Part shown: positions 34,212 through 43,002 of the stretch, one piece after another | Numbering within the stretch: position 1 is the first letter of the stretch | Layout of the letters: the number at the start of each line of letters is the position of its first letter | Assembly (NCBI RefSeq): GCF_900107095.1 | Contig: NZ_FNOR01000005.1 | Location: 1-64,000 of the forward strand | DNA: 64,000 nucleotides | Direction of reading: 5' to 3' | Source: Collimonas sp. OK242 | GTDB taxonomy: Bacteria > Pseudomonadota > Gammaproteobacteria > Burkholderiales > Burkholderiaceae_D | Made by a program: the position numbers and the translations under genes | The notes under the pieces: model-generated | Database searches by the model: none | Told to the model about the DNA's origin: nothing | What the model saw: the letters and a program-made list of their open reading frames with translations, nothing else

Positions 34212-34990
34212 GCCAGCTTTCAACCTACTTCCCCCTCAAAAACAAAGTCGCGCTAGTCACCGGCGCAGCGCGCGGCATGGCGCTGCAGATCGCCTGTGCG
34301 CTCTCCGCCGCCGGTGCGCGGCTGGCAATTCTGGATGTGCTGGAAAGAGAAGGGCGGGTCATCGCCAAGCTGCTCGACAACGGGCGAGCGCAAGCAAAAT
34401 TCTGGCGGCTCGATGTCAGCGATGACGGCGCGGTACGGCGAGTGGTCGATGCTGTCGAGCTGCATTTCGGCCGCATCGATATTCTGGTCAACAGCGCCGG
34501 TGTCGATGCCGACAATCCGACCGCTCGGGGACTGCCGTTAAGGCATTGGGAGAGGGCGATGCAGCTCAATGTCCACGGCAGCATCCTGTGCAGCAAACAT
34601 GTGCTTGCCGCCATGGAGCGGGCCGGCGGCGGCTCTATCGTCAATGTGCTGTCCTTGTGCAATATGGACGATGAGCGGCAGGAGGCCGCCGATCATGTCG
34701 CCAAAGCCGCACTGCGCATGGCCAACTTGAATGCGATGAAGTACGCCGCACGCAACGTGCGCGTCAATTTCATCCATCCAAGTCTGGTGCGTCCGCCGGT
34801 ACTGGCGGCAGCCATGCGTGAGCGCGGCGATCTGCCCCAGGTATTGAGCGACAGGGCAGAGCTGGAAATGCTGGGCGGCAGCGGTTCGGCCACCGATGTC
34901 GCGGCGGCGATCTTGTATCTGGTATCGGACGCCAGCCGTTTTGTCAGTGGAAATGAGTTGGTGATTGATGCAGGGTATGGCAGGCATTGA
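34208..34990 (+). CDS. SDR-family protein with degenerate active site
   Basis: 260 aa with the classical short-chain dehydrogenase fold. The NAD(P) motif is TGAARGMA rather than TGxxxGIG. NSAG (95-98), Asn121 and Ser149 are present. The YxxxK motif is HVAK: His163 replaces the catalytic Tyr, and Lys166 remains. The C-terminal segment (FVSGNELVIDAGYGRH) is normal. Either the enzyme has changed chemistry or it is a binding or regulatory protein. Preceded by AAGGAAAA; ATGA overlap with a short upstream ORF. Confidence 0.85.
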   Translation: MSQLSTYFPLKNKVALVTGAARGMALQIACALSAAGARLAILDVLEREGRVIAKLLDNGRAQAKFWRLDVSDDGAVRRVVDAVELHFGRIDILVNSAGVDADNPTARGLPLRHWERAMQLNVHGSILCSKHVLAAMERAGGGSIVNVLSLCNMDDERQEAADHVAKAALRMANLNAMKYAARNVRVNFIHPSLVRPPVLAAAMRERGDLPQVLSDRAELEMLGGSGSATDVAAAILYLVSDASRFVSGNELVIDAGYGRH

Positions 34991-35287
34991 GCTGAAGGTG
35001 AATGCCGTTGAAAATATCGAGAGCGGGTGGTTCTATTTGTGTATTTTGAAATTATTGCCTTGTGGTTATCTAAACAGCCACCAAGGAGAATGCGCAATGG
35101 CCATGAAAATATGGTTACGAGCGCGGACGGCGTGGCAGCAATACGGCAAAGGGAAGCCGTGGCATTGAGATGCCATGACGGCCAAGCCAACAACTGTACC
35201 CATGGCGTATGCATCCTAATCAGGCAGGATGACAAGCGCTAGAAAAACACTATCGTCTGGTCCAGATCGGCTCGCGACCACTACAAT

Positions 35288-35415
35288 TCAAGATAGCGGC
35301 ATTCCCATTCCTTTAAGTTCATTGGCCCAAAGCTGAACTTCCTTGATGATCCAATTTCGGAATTCCTGAACTTCGCTACGTGGCGATGGTGATTCATCAA
35401 TCAGCCAGTAAGCAT
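35288..35415 (-). pseudogene. LysR-type regulator, C-terminal remnant
   Basis: The minus strand encodes AYWLIDESPSPRSEVQEF, then RNWIIKEVQLWANEL and a stop. This is the typical end of a GcvA-like LysR regulator. An in-frame stop and no N-terminal domain lie upstream, so only about 42 codons remain. It occupies part of an otherwise gene-less 560-base gap. Confidence 0.6.
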
Positions 35416-35550
35416 AACCTCCCGATCACAGCCATCTTCGTGGTGAACCCACTTGGTTGTTGACAACAGGAACAGCCCAATTGGATCGAATCGGAAACCG
35501 GGCCACTTCGTGGAAAGGCGACTGCTGAGATATTTGAAAGGGGGATTGAA

Positions 35551-35712
35551 ATGCCAAGGAAGCCCTATGTGGTGCTTTACGTTCTGGTGTTAATAGCAGT
35601 TGTCGTCAGTGTAGATTTACTGTTCTTTAAGAATCGATTCTGGGAACGGCTGATGGTGAACATCGGTATTGTCTTGGTGTTCGCAGCCTTCTATTTGAGA
35701 TTCCTAAAGTGA
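35551..35712 (+). CDS. Small two-helix membrane protein (53 aa)
   Basis: ATG 35551 has GGGGA at good spacing (35540-35544). The product MPRKPYVVLYVLVLIAVVVS...NIGIVLVFAAFYLRFLK has two hydrophobic segments joined by a short basic loop (FFKNRFWERL), so it is probably an inner-membrane hairpin. No family recognised and no neighbour on the same strand. Confidence 0.6.
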   Translation: MPRKPYVVLYVLVLIAVVVSVDLLFFKNRFWERLMVNIGIVLVFAAFYLRFLK

Positions 35713-35834
35713 ACCCGTAGGCACGCTCCCGGCGCAGCGGTCAATTCGCACGAGCACCCGCAGAGTAGTGATTGTTCGCGTCAATTTTTACGTATAGCAG
35801 ACTTGCTGTATTTGTATAGTGATAACCGGCCCGA

Positions 35835-36497
35835 TCAAGGCGTTGTTACATCCCCGCCAAATTCTTTTAGTGCCTCGTCCAGGTCCTTTAATTGATTTCC
35901 GATTATTTGCATGGTGATTAGCCTGCGCGACAGGATACGCGCAGCCTCTTGCATGTCGACCTTGCCGGTTTTGACGGCCAGGCGCAGGTCTGCGGCGTCG
36001 CGCAATAGCTTATCGGTCACCAGGGCGGGAGCGAAGCTTTCGACATGTCGCATCCCCGCGTATGCGACAGAATAGCGATTCAAGTCTGCCTGGTCCATAT
36101 AAGCCAAGGCTTGATTGGCAATCGCCGTATCCCATGCGCTGGTACGATTGAGCGCCGTGTCGATTGAAAAATGCGCGGCTTCCTGAGCGAGTTTGTTCAG
36201 CTGTTCGGCATCGATGCTGCGGCCCTTGCTCATGTGAGCGGTCAGAGTATCCACGATGGCCTGCAGTTTTACTTCATTCTCCGCATGGGCTTTGCGCAAG
36301 TTTGCAACATACCTCCAATTTTCCCTCAGTTCGGCTCGAATATTTGCCGAGGCCATGCTCGCTGCCGCCTTGTGGTGAATCGTCACCACAACCTGCTCCA
36401 GCGCCAGCGCCGTCAGGATGGAGACGACGATCATCACGTAATGAGACGCAAATTCCTTGACGGAACTGGCCACTTTTTCTGGTAGTTCAAAATGCAT
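35835..36497 (-). CDS. Membrane-anchored hypothetical protein
   Basis: 220 aa. One membrane helix lies at about 19-39 (HYVMIVVSILTALALEQVVV). A long helical region follows (about 50-110) with many charged residues, then a helical C-terminal domain. It is probably anchored in the inner membrane, with a coiled or helical domain on one side. No family recognised. It stands alone. Confidence 0.75.
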   Translation of the reverse strand: MHFELPEKVASSVKEFASHYVMIVVSILTALALEQVVVTIHHKAAASMASANIRAELRENWRYVANLRKAHAENEVKLQAIVDTLTAHMSKGRSIDAEQLNKLAQEAAHFSIDTALNRTSAWDTAIANQALAYMDQADLNRYSVAYAGMRHVESFAPALVTDKLLRDAADLRLAVKTGKVDMQEAARILSRRLITMQIIGNQLKDLDEALKEFGGDVTTP

Positions 36498-36851
36498 GCT
36501 TAGCCCTTGACGAAGAAAATAAAGTGCTTTTCATGAAAGCCGATCGCTTTCACTGCGGCAACTTCAGCCGAGAAATATAATGCAAAACGCACAGTCACGT
36601 AGAACTACTTCCCGCTTGGCAAGCATATCGCCTATCGAATCGGCGCACCGACGGGTGTCAACCTAATTCAGGACGGGTCACTGCCACTGCTTAGGCATTG
36701 GTTGGACGAAGCCGCCAGAGAGTTGACGTGCGTTGCCGTATGGTATTTATAAATTTTGCTAAAGCCGATCTGAACCATGGACAAATTTCACCCCGATTAC
36801 TAAGATGAATTATTGTCATTTTTTCTACGGTTTCGGTTTTGGGAGTTCACC
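36498..36851. other. Intergenic region without recognisable gene
   Basis: No reading frame with a ribosome site and no clear repeat seen. The part from about 36740 is AT-rich and likely carries the promoter of the 91-aa gene. Confidence 0.35.
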
Positions 36852-37127
36852 ATGGACATGCATATCGAAGAAGAATTGATTAACGAGTACATCAATAAAA
36901 TTCAAGCATTGGCAGTCCTAGCCCTGTACGGGCAAAATGTTGACTCACCCATTAGATCCGTCATCAGCGAAGCATGTTATTTCCTCCTTCGTCAGAGATC
37001 CGATGCGACGGCGAATCTCTTGGCATTCAAAAGCCGGTTAACAAAAATGGCCAATGAAGCTCATTACAGCCTGCCGGAATACAAAAAGCCTTTGGAATAT
37101 GCCGCTTCACTGGTTGCCATTCATTAA
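36852..37127 (+). CDS. Hypothetical small helical protein
   Basis: 91 aa, predicted mostly helical (IEEELINEYINKIQALAVLALYGQ), soluble. GGGAG lies before ATG 36852; an upstream ATG at 36813 would add 13 hydrophobic residues and has no site. A terminator follows at 37246. No family recognised. Confidence 0.6.
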   Translation: MDMHIEEELINEYINKIQALAVLALYGQNVDSPIRSVISEACYFLLRQRSDATANLLAFKSRLTKMANEAHYSLPEYKKPLEYAASLVAIH

Positions 37128-37245
37128 CTTTAGCGAAATAAAACATCGGCTATACGCCCAGGAATTCAATATCTACCTATATGGCGTAACAAAACATCAC
37201 GAATCAATACCTGATCCGTAGAGTTGAAGCCGAGCAAGGGACGGG

Positions 37246-37276
37246 CCGGATAGTGATATTCCGGTCTTTTTTTTTT
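37246..37276 (+). terminator. Rho-independent terminator
   Basis: CCGGA and TCCGG (37246-37264) form a stem around TAGTGATAT, followed by TC and ten T. It ends the transcript of the 91-aa gene. The rest of the gap to 37500 is an AT-rich leader without a gene. Confidence 0.75.
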
Positions 37277-37499
37277 GCGACCTTGTCGGTCAATCCCTCT
37301 TGATGTACGCGAGCGACCTGGTCGGCCGCCACTCTTCTTTCCGGCTTGTTCTCAACCCCCGCTGTGGTTCCGCATTTTCCCCGCAGTTTGTCGCAAGCTG
37401 ATTGTGTCGCTGATTATATTTAATTTCCATTTTGCAAGTTCATTTCTGCCATTTCGGTTATATTTACGTGGCAAAAAAATAATTAACCAGGGGGAATAT

Positions 37500-38357
37500 A
37501 TGTTTAAAAGCATCATTATCATGATGGCGCTAGCCATTGGTTTAGCCGGTTGCGCCGCGCCGCAGTACATTCCGTTAAGCCAGGAAAACGCAAAGAAAAT
37601 CCAAACCGTCAACGTACGCAGCCTGGTGGTCCAGGACGAGGTGATTGCCAAGGCCGACCCGTCGATGGTTTCCGCCGGTCTTGGTGGCGGATTGATTCCG
37701 GCATTGATCGATGCAGCTGTTACAAATGCAAGGCAGGCGCGTTTGCAGGCGGCGATGGACGCAATGTACGAATCTCTGGAGGATTACGACTTTCGTACGA
37801 TTTATTGGCCGGAGCTGACGCGGCAACTGCATGAACAGTATCCGTTCAAGGTAACCAATGTCGTTACGACGGCGCGCGCAATACCCGCCAAAGATGTTCT
37901 GCAGCAGGTCCAGAATCTGAGGGATGGCGAAGCCGAGCTGTTCATTTCCACCGATTATTATCTGTCGACGGATCTGCGCTCATTGAACATCGTTACGGCT
38001 TCCAGTTTGTGGGTAAAGGGTGCGCAGCAGCCGGTCTATAAAAATTTCTTGAAGTATCAGTCGGCCGCGCTGGGAAGCGGCGGAGAGCAATCCGCGAAAG
38101 CCTGGGCTGCCGACGGCGGCAAGCCTTTTTTTGACAAATTGAAAGAGGGCATAGACGAAACGCTGGCCATGCTGTCGATCGATGTCAAGGAAAATGCTCC
38201 CGCTTCGGCCAAGACCGACAAGATGGATGTCAAATTCAATTTTGGCGAGAATGCATCGGCCAATCAGAAAGCCGTCAAGGGCACGCTCGTGGACAAACGA
38301 GGCGAACGCGTCATCATCCGCGGCGCCAGCGGCAGCCTGTATTCACTTTTGCCTTGA
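37500..38357 (+). CDS. Lipoprotein, probable outer-membrane assembly or transport partner
   Basis: 285 aa starting MFKSIIIMMALAIGLAGC, a lipoprotein signal with lipobox LAGC at Cys18. The mature part has mixed alpha/beta content with a region TIYWPELTRQLHEQYPFKV. GGGGGAAT precedes the ATG. It is followed by the 192-aa secreted protein 15 bases later; the two form an operon. No family recognised. The longer frame upstream (to 37275) starts with non-signal sequence. Confidence 0.75.
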   Translation: MFKSIIIMMALAIGLAGCAAPQYIPLSQENAKKIQTVNVRSLVVQDEVIAKADPSMVSAGLGGGLIPALIDAAVTNARQARLQAAMDAMYESLEDYDFRTIYWPELTRQLHEQYPFKVTNVVTTARAIPAKDVLQQVQNLRDGEAELFISTDYYLSTDLRSLNIVTASSLWVKGAQQPVYKNFLKYQSAALGSGGEQSAKAWAADGGKPFFDKLKEGIDETLAMLSIDVKENAPASAKTDKMDVKFNFGENASANQKAVKGTLVDKRGERVIIRGASGSLYSLLP

Positions 38358-38372
38358 TTAGGAGACTACCTG

Positions 38373-38951
38373 ATGAAAAAGATCACTTGCATCGCGCTCA
38401 TGTTCGCGGCCCTGGCGGCCCGGCCCGCCCTGGCTACCGAAGGTGAACGGCAGCCTTTGAGCATGACTTATGATCCTGTCGCTACCGATGTACCCCCTGT
38501 TCCGGTAGCACATGCCTGCATGCTCAAAGTGCTTCCTGTTGCTGATGAACGCTTAAACAAGGACACCTTGGGAGTCAATTTCACCAATCCCCTGATCAGC
38601 GGCGATGCTACCGGCTGGGCGACTGCCGGCCTGCAGCATCTGAGCGACTTCGGTTTTCGGATCGAGAAAACCGGCGCCACAGACGGGCAGGCCCGCATTA
38701 CGCTGTCGCCGAAGATTATCCGTGCCTATACCTGGCAAATCGGCTTGAAGCTGTTCGGTACGGTTGTGATTAAAATGGATTACACGCGGCCCGACGGCAA
38801 GCTTGAAAGCAAGACATACCGTGCTTCAGGCGACAAGACCAATATGTGGGGAGCGGATGCCGAATACCTTACTACCCTCAACTATGCACTGAATAATTTG
38901 TTGAGGAAGGTTGCCGTCGATCTGGATAAGCAATGCGGCCTGACAGCTTGA
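38373..38951 (+). CDS. Secreted hypothetical protein, partner of the upstream lipoprotein
   Basis: 192 aa with a signal peptide (MKKITCIALMFAALAARPALAT). Mature part contains RLNKDTLGVNFTNPLISGDATGW and ITLSPKIIRAYTW; it resembles YajG-type lipoproteins or DUF4156-like periplasmic proteins only vaguely. AGGAG precedes the ATG. Likely periplasmic. Second gene of the operon; a clear terminator follows. Confidence 0.75.
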   Translation: MKKITCIALMFAALAARPALATEGERQPLSMTYDPVATDVPPVPVAHACMLKVLPVADERLNKDTLGVNFTNPLISGDATGWATAGLQHLSDFGFRIEKTGATDGQARITLSPKIIRAYTWQIGLKLFGTVVIKMDYTRPDGKLESKTYRASGDKTNMWGADAEYLTTLNYALNNLLRKVAVDLDKQCGLTA

Positions 38952-38978
38952 CTTGACAGGTTTTCTTCCGTGTCAAAG

Positions 38979-39009
38979 AACCCGTTAACTTGTGTTGACG
39001 GGTTTTTTT
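38979..39009 (+). terminator. Terminator after the lipoprotein operon
   Basis: AACCCGTTAAC pairs with GTTGACGGGTT (one G-T pair), followed by a run of T. A standard rho-independent terminator. Confidence 0.85.
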
Positions 39010-39180
39010 ATAGACCGAGTAGTTGCTGGGCCTTCGTCAAAGCAGCTCCATCACGATGAAATGGTCCAACCGTGTTACGGGCGAGAGCTGTTGCGTTTTG
39101 TGACAGCGTAGCTTGAAACCATGGTTCGACATCGTGCTTGTCCTTTTTAATTGCTCAACCGAATAACAGTTGATCTGATG
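39008..39180 (-). pseudogene. Frameshifted coding remnant
   Basis: On the minus strand a frame without ATG reads KKDKHDVEPWFQATLSQNAT, then ALARNTVGPFHRDGAALTKA and ends at a TAA. The likely continuation (YSVEQLK) is in another frame, joined at a poly-A run, which points to a single-base deletion. The parent gene is not recognised. Confidence 0.35.
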
Positions 39181-39324
39181 AGATGACGGGGGGTATTTTC
39201 AGAATATACAGCCGTCAAAGTGAACATCATCTTTTTAGTGGCTTGATATTTGAAAGAAATTGCCGAGGACACCTACAAATTTTAGATAATACGCGAATGT
39301 CGATTCTCTTCCGCGATGCGAACG

Positions 39325-39672
39325 CTACTCTGAAAACTCTTCGTATGCTTTCAATGCATGGGTGGCATACATCATGGAGGGACCGCCCCCCATATACACG
39401 GCAGTTCCCAACACTTCTTCTATCTCGGCTCGCGTTGCCCCTAATTTGACAAGAGTTTGCATGTGAAAGCCGATGCAGTCATCGCAACGGCAGGCTACCG
39501 CAATGCCTAAGGCCACCAGTTCCCGCGTCTTCTTGCTCAGCGCTCCCTCTTGAGTGCCAGCTGCAGCCAGCTGGCTAAATGCCGCCATCAAGTCTGGCTG
39601 TGATTGCCGCAAGCCGCGCATCTTGGCTGCGACCTCTTTGATCAGCTCTTTGTAGCCTGGAATACCGCTCAT
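39325..39672 (-). CDS. Carboxymuconolactone decarboxylase family protein (AhpD-like)
   Basis: 115 aa with the AhpD-type redox motif CDDCIGFH (Cys63, Cys66, His70), so it is probably a peroxidase or thiol-redox protein rather than a true decarboxylase. The helical fold and length suit the family. The start ATG 39672 is preceded by AGGAG. It lies 80 bases from a DUF302 gene on the same strand, a common pairing in stress or metal loci. Confidence 0.9.
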   Translation of the reverse strand: MSGIPGYKELIKEVAAKMRGLRQSQPDLMAAFSQLAAAGTQEGALSKKTRELVALGIAVACRCDDCIGFHMQTLVKLGATRAEIEEVLGTAVYMGGGPSMMYATHALKAYEEFSE

Positions 39673-39752
39673 GCCAGCTCCTTTGGTTGGTAAGTCAAAA
39701 TCAGTGAACCATGCGCTGCAACCGCCGGCTCCTCCTGGAATGCAGTTGGCGC

Positions 39753-40145
39753 CTACATAGCGGCCATCACCCGCGCCAGCCGCTGCCGCACCTCACTTGC
39801 GAGCTCGGCGACTTCCGGCCTATCGACCAACTGCAGCACCGCATCGGTATTCATGAACTCGACCTGTATGTGGCCGGCCTCATCTTGACGCACCACTACG
39901 TTGCAAGGAAGCAGCAATCCAATGGATGGCTCCATCGCGATGGCGCGGTCCGCCAACGCAGGATTGCATGCGCCAAGGATGCGGTAGGGAGGAATGTCTT
40001 TGTTGAGTTTTTTCTTTAACGCCGCGGCAACGTCGATATCACTCAAAATACCAAAACCCTCCTGCTGCAGCGCATGCGTAACGCAGTCGATTGCATCTGG
40101 GAAGGAAACATTGACGGTTTTCCCGAAACCATATTTGATAGTCAT
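39753..40145 (-). CDS. DUF302 family protein
   Basis: 130 aa that match DUF302: MTIKYGFGKTVNVSFPDAIDCVTHALQQEGFGILSDIDV at the N terminus, KDIPPYRILGACNPALADRAI in the middle, and a LLPCNVVV strand. DUF302 proteins are small alpha/beta proteins of unknown function, often next to oxidoreductase or metal-handling genes. Preceded by AGAACCTG; start ATG 40145. Confidence 0.92.
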   Translation of the reverse strand: MTIKYGFGKTVNVSFPDAIDCVTHALQQEGFGILSDIDVAAALKKKLNKDIPPYRILGACNPALADRAIAMEPSIGLLLPCNVVVRQDEAGHIQVEFMNTDAVLQLVDRPEVAELASEVRQRLARVMAAM

Positions 40146-40423
40146 GGCAGGTTCTCCATAATGAAGCGTGTTGAGCAGTGAAATTCAGGACGCCGCTTAC
40201 AGCTTGTGATTTGCTGTTTGCCGCATCGTTCTTCAATACTTTGAAAGAGATCGTGATTCTATTTCCCCATATCCGTAACGATTCTGGAGCAGCAATGCAA
40301 CGCCTTTCAGCATAGGCAGTTCGGGCAGTTCGACCGAGCAGCTTTTCACGTGGATTCCGAGAGTCAGATGCCGGTGTTGTACAGGCTTGCCAATCAGAGC
40401 GAGTTATTCTTCGGCGGCAGCAA
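40146..40423. other. Intergenic region, no gene seen
   Basis: No frame with a credible start and no repeat seen. It contains the tail of the AI-2E transporter transcript and the promoter of the DUF302 gene. Confidence 0.35.
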
Positions 40424-41509
40424 TCATTTTTTTGTTTTCGAGCAGTCAGGCAGCGCCTCAATTGATTTAACCCACTCGCTCCAGACCGCAATCGCGATGG
40501 CTAAAATCACTGGTCCTAGAAACAACCCCACTAATCCAAAAGCCGCTAGTCCGCCGAGAACGCCGAACATGACGAATAAGATCGGAATTTTTGTTGCGTT
40601 GCTGATCAGCAGAGGACGAATCAGATTGTCGGCCGGATGGATCAGCAGGATACCCCATGCGATTAACCCGAGTCCTGGCCAAAGGTGGCCATTCAACAAT
40701 AATCCAATACTGAGTGGTATCCAGATCAAGGCCGTTCCAAAGATTGGGATAATGGAAGCAAGCGCCGTCGCAATACCGAGCAAGGCAGCCGCCTCAATAC
40801 CAAACAGCCAATATCCGATCGCGGCAATGACACCTTGTATCAGTGCTGCGACGATCACACTTAGGAGAATGGCGCTAGACATATGACCTGCAGCACTCAG
40901 GTAAGTATCGACTCGTTCGCCCACCAAGCTACGCAAAACAGCTCGGATCTGACGCAAGACAGTTTCGCCATCACGATAGAAAAAAAACAGCGTCATCATG
41001 GCAAATGCAAGCTTCGCAATGTTTCGTCCAATCCCTCCAAACAGAATAAGCATTTGGTGCGCCCCTTGTGCCAGCCACTGCGCCAGGTACTGCTCCAATC
41101 CCACCGGATCGGCAAGATGTTTTTCCAACCAATTCTGCAGGTATTCTCCAATCCATGGGAAATAGGTAATGGCGCCTGGAATGGGATGCTCGCTTTGCTT
41201 TAAATAGGCCTGGAAAGTGTTGTACTCGACAGCCAGATCCTTTTCAACCATCACGATCAGCCATAGCAGCGGTAATACCAGCGCAATCCCCATGCACACC
41301 GTCGCCAGTAGCGCGCTGAAGGAGCGTCGCCCGCCCATCCAGGCGTGAATCCGCAGATATATAGGCCAGGTGATGTACGCCAGCACTCCCGCCCACGCGA
41401 CGGAAGCCAGAAATGGTGCTAGCACCAGATAAACAAGCGCAAACAGGCCTCCAAGCAATACGGCCGGCAGTATGTGTTGTAGCCATGGAGTGAACGATCT
41501 AGAGTCCAT
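40424..41509 (-). CDS. AI-2E family transporter (PerM-like permease)
   Basis: 361 aa integral membrane protein with about eight helices. The characteristic long hydrophilic loop between helices 3 and 4 is at about 85-155. Family blocks IFGTALIWIPLSIGLLLNG, HPADNLIRPLLIS and FGVLGGLAAFGLVGLFLGPVILA near the C terminus are present. Family members export AI-2 or ions, and the substrate cannot be predicted here. ATG 41509 is chosen over GTG 41518; neither has a strong site. Confidence 0.9.
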   Translation of the reverse strand: MDSRSFTPWLQHILPAVLLGGLFALVYLVLAPFLASVAWAGVLAYITWPIYLRIHAWMGGRRSFSALLATVCMGIALVLPLLWLIVMVEKDLAVEYNTFQAYLKQSEHPIPGAITYFPWIGEYLQNWLEKHLADPVGLEQYLAQWLAQGAHQMLILFGGIGRNIAKLAFAMMTLFFFYRDGETVLRQIRAVLRSLVGERVDTYLSAAGHMSSAILLSVIVAALIQGVIAAIGYWLFGIEAAALLGIATALASIIPIFGTALIWIPLSIGLLLNGHLWPGLGLIAWGILLIHPADNLIRPLLISNATKIPILFVMFGVLGGLAAFGLVGLFLGPVILAIAIAVWSEWVKSIEALPDCSKTKK

Positions 41510-41634
41510 GTTGTTCACAATAATGGGCGATTGGCGAACGGCTTTGATTTAGCGCAATAAAAAGCAAATAAACAGGACAAAATTGTATTGCGGCATGAAT
41601 ACGCTGGAATAGTCCATCTAAAATATAAATGTCT

Positions 41635-43002
41635 CTAGCCAGGCATTTTTGGATCATTCATCTCTCCGAAGACTTGAACGACGAGCCCTCCAAGTTCATG
41701 CGACCGCTCAACTTTCAGCTCTAGCCGATGCACAGTTGCGATACGCTGTACGATCGACCAGCCGAGTCCACTACCGCTTTCAATACTGCCCGGCACTCTG
41801 AAGAATCGCTCGCCAAGTCGAGCGATGTCGGTCTCGGACAGGCCGGGGCCGCTATCGTCCACGCTTAGCACGACACGACCATTCTCTCGCTTTATTCTCA
41901 CTTTCACCCGGCCCGACGGCGGACTGTATCTCACCGCATTGTCCACCAGATTGCGTACCAGAACTGCCAATAATGTCTCTTCACCTTGAATCGAATACGA
42001 CCCTGGTGCTTCAAATTCCAGCACTTGCTTTTTTCCGACAGCCTTCGGCGCCAGCTCAGCCAACACCTTTTTGGTCAGAGCCACCAAATCGACGTCAGTC
42101 ATGGCAGGGGCTGCGACGGCCTCCAGTCTGGATAGGGTTAATAATTGTTCCACAAGGCGTGTAGCGCGATCACAGCCTGCCAGTGTGTTTTCTAGCGCGC
42201 GCTTTCGTAATGCGTCGTCGGCTTCGCCGAGCGCCACTTGGGCCTGGGCGCGAATTGCGGCAATCGGGGTACGTAATTCATGGGCCGCATCTGCAGTAAA
42301 GCGACGTTCTGCCTCCAATAGCATGCCTATGCGTTCGAATAGGCCGTTCAATGCATTGATCATGGGCTCCATTTCCGAGCTTGTATCTTGCATTTCCACC
42401 GGATGCAATGCTTGCGGCCGGCGCGCAGCGAGAGCCCATCCGAGTCTACGCATAGGGGCGACGCCCCAGTACACTGCCCACCAGATCACCAATGCCAATA
42501 AAGGCAATGCGGCGACCGTCGGCCATAACGTGGTGCGTAGCATCGCCCACATGATCGAAGCTCTTGAATCTGTTTGCTCGCCTACATAGACTTGCACGTC
42601 TTTCTCGGCGCCATTGGCAGTGAAAACACGCCACATGATGCCGTTGATCTGCGCGGTCTCGAAACCATTTTTATGACGCCGACCAGATTCGGCCATCGGC
42701 TGGAGTGGGGCATTGGCCGAGCGTAGCGTCAAGCGGCCATCGTGGAAGACTTGGAAAGCAACTTTTGGGGCATAGCGATGCAATATAGGCGCGTCAATGC
42801 TGCGGTCGTCGGCGTCGGCCTCTTGCCCTTGCTGCACCACTAACAACGCTGCTGCTTGCGCCAGATGGCTATCCAGGAGTTCATCCAGCTCGCGGCGTGC
42901 GTCGAACCAGATCAGCGTCGCGGAGATCAACCAAACACCCGTTACCATCGCCAATACCAATAGGAGCAGCCGCCCTTGCAATGAACGGGGTAGTCTGATC
43001 AT
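41635..43002 (-). CDS. Sensor histidine kinase (QseC/PmrB-like)
   Basis: 455 aa. Helices at about 10-32 and 158-178 bracket a periplasmic sensor domain of about 125 residues. HAMP-like linker, then the H box RFTADAAHELRTP with phospho-acceptor His240. N box (NLVDNAVRYSPP), G boxes DDSGPGL and GSGLGWSIVQRI are all present. ATG 43002 overlaps the response-regulator stop as ATGA; upstream frames to 43131 lie inside that gene. Terminal gene of the cytochrome/two-component operon. Confidence 0.93.
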   Translation of the reverse strand: MIRLPRSLQGRLLLLVLAMVTGVWLISATLIWFDARRELDELLDSHLAQAAALLVVQQGQEADADDRSIDAPILHRYAPKVAFQVFHDGRLTLRSANAPLQPMAESGRRHKNGFETAQINGIMWRVFTANGAEKDVQVYVGEQTDSRASIMWAMLRTTLWPTVAALPLLALVIWWAVYWGVAPMRRLGWALAARRPQALHPVEMQDTSSEMEPMINALNGLFERIGMLLEAERRFTADAAHELRTPIAAIRAQAQVALGEADDALRKRALENTLAGCDRATRLVEQLLTLSRLEAVAAPAMTDVDLVALTKKVLAELAPKAVGKKQVLEFEAPGSYSIQGEETLLAVLVRNLVDNAVRYSPPSGRVKVRIKRENGRVVLSVDDSGPGLSETDIARLGERFFRVPGSIESGSGLGWSIVQRIATVHRLELKVERSHELGGLVVQVFGEMNDPKMPG

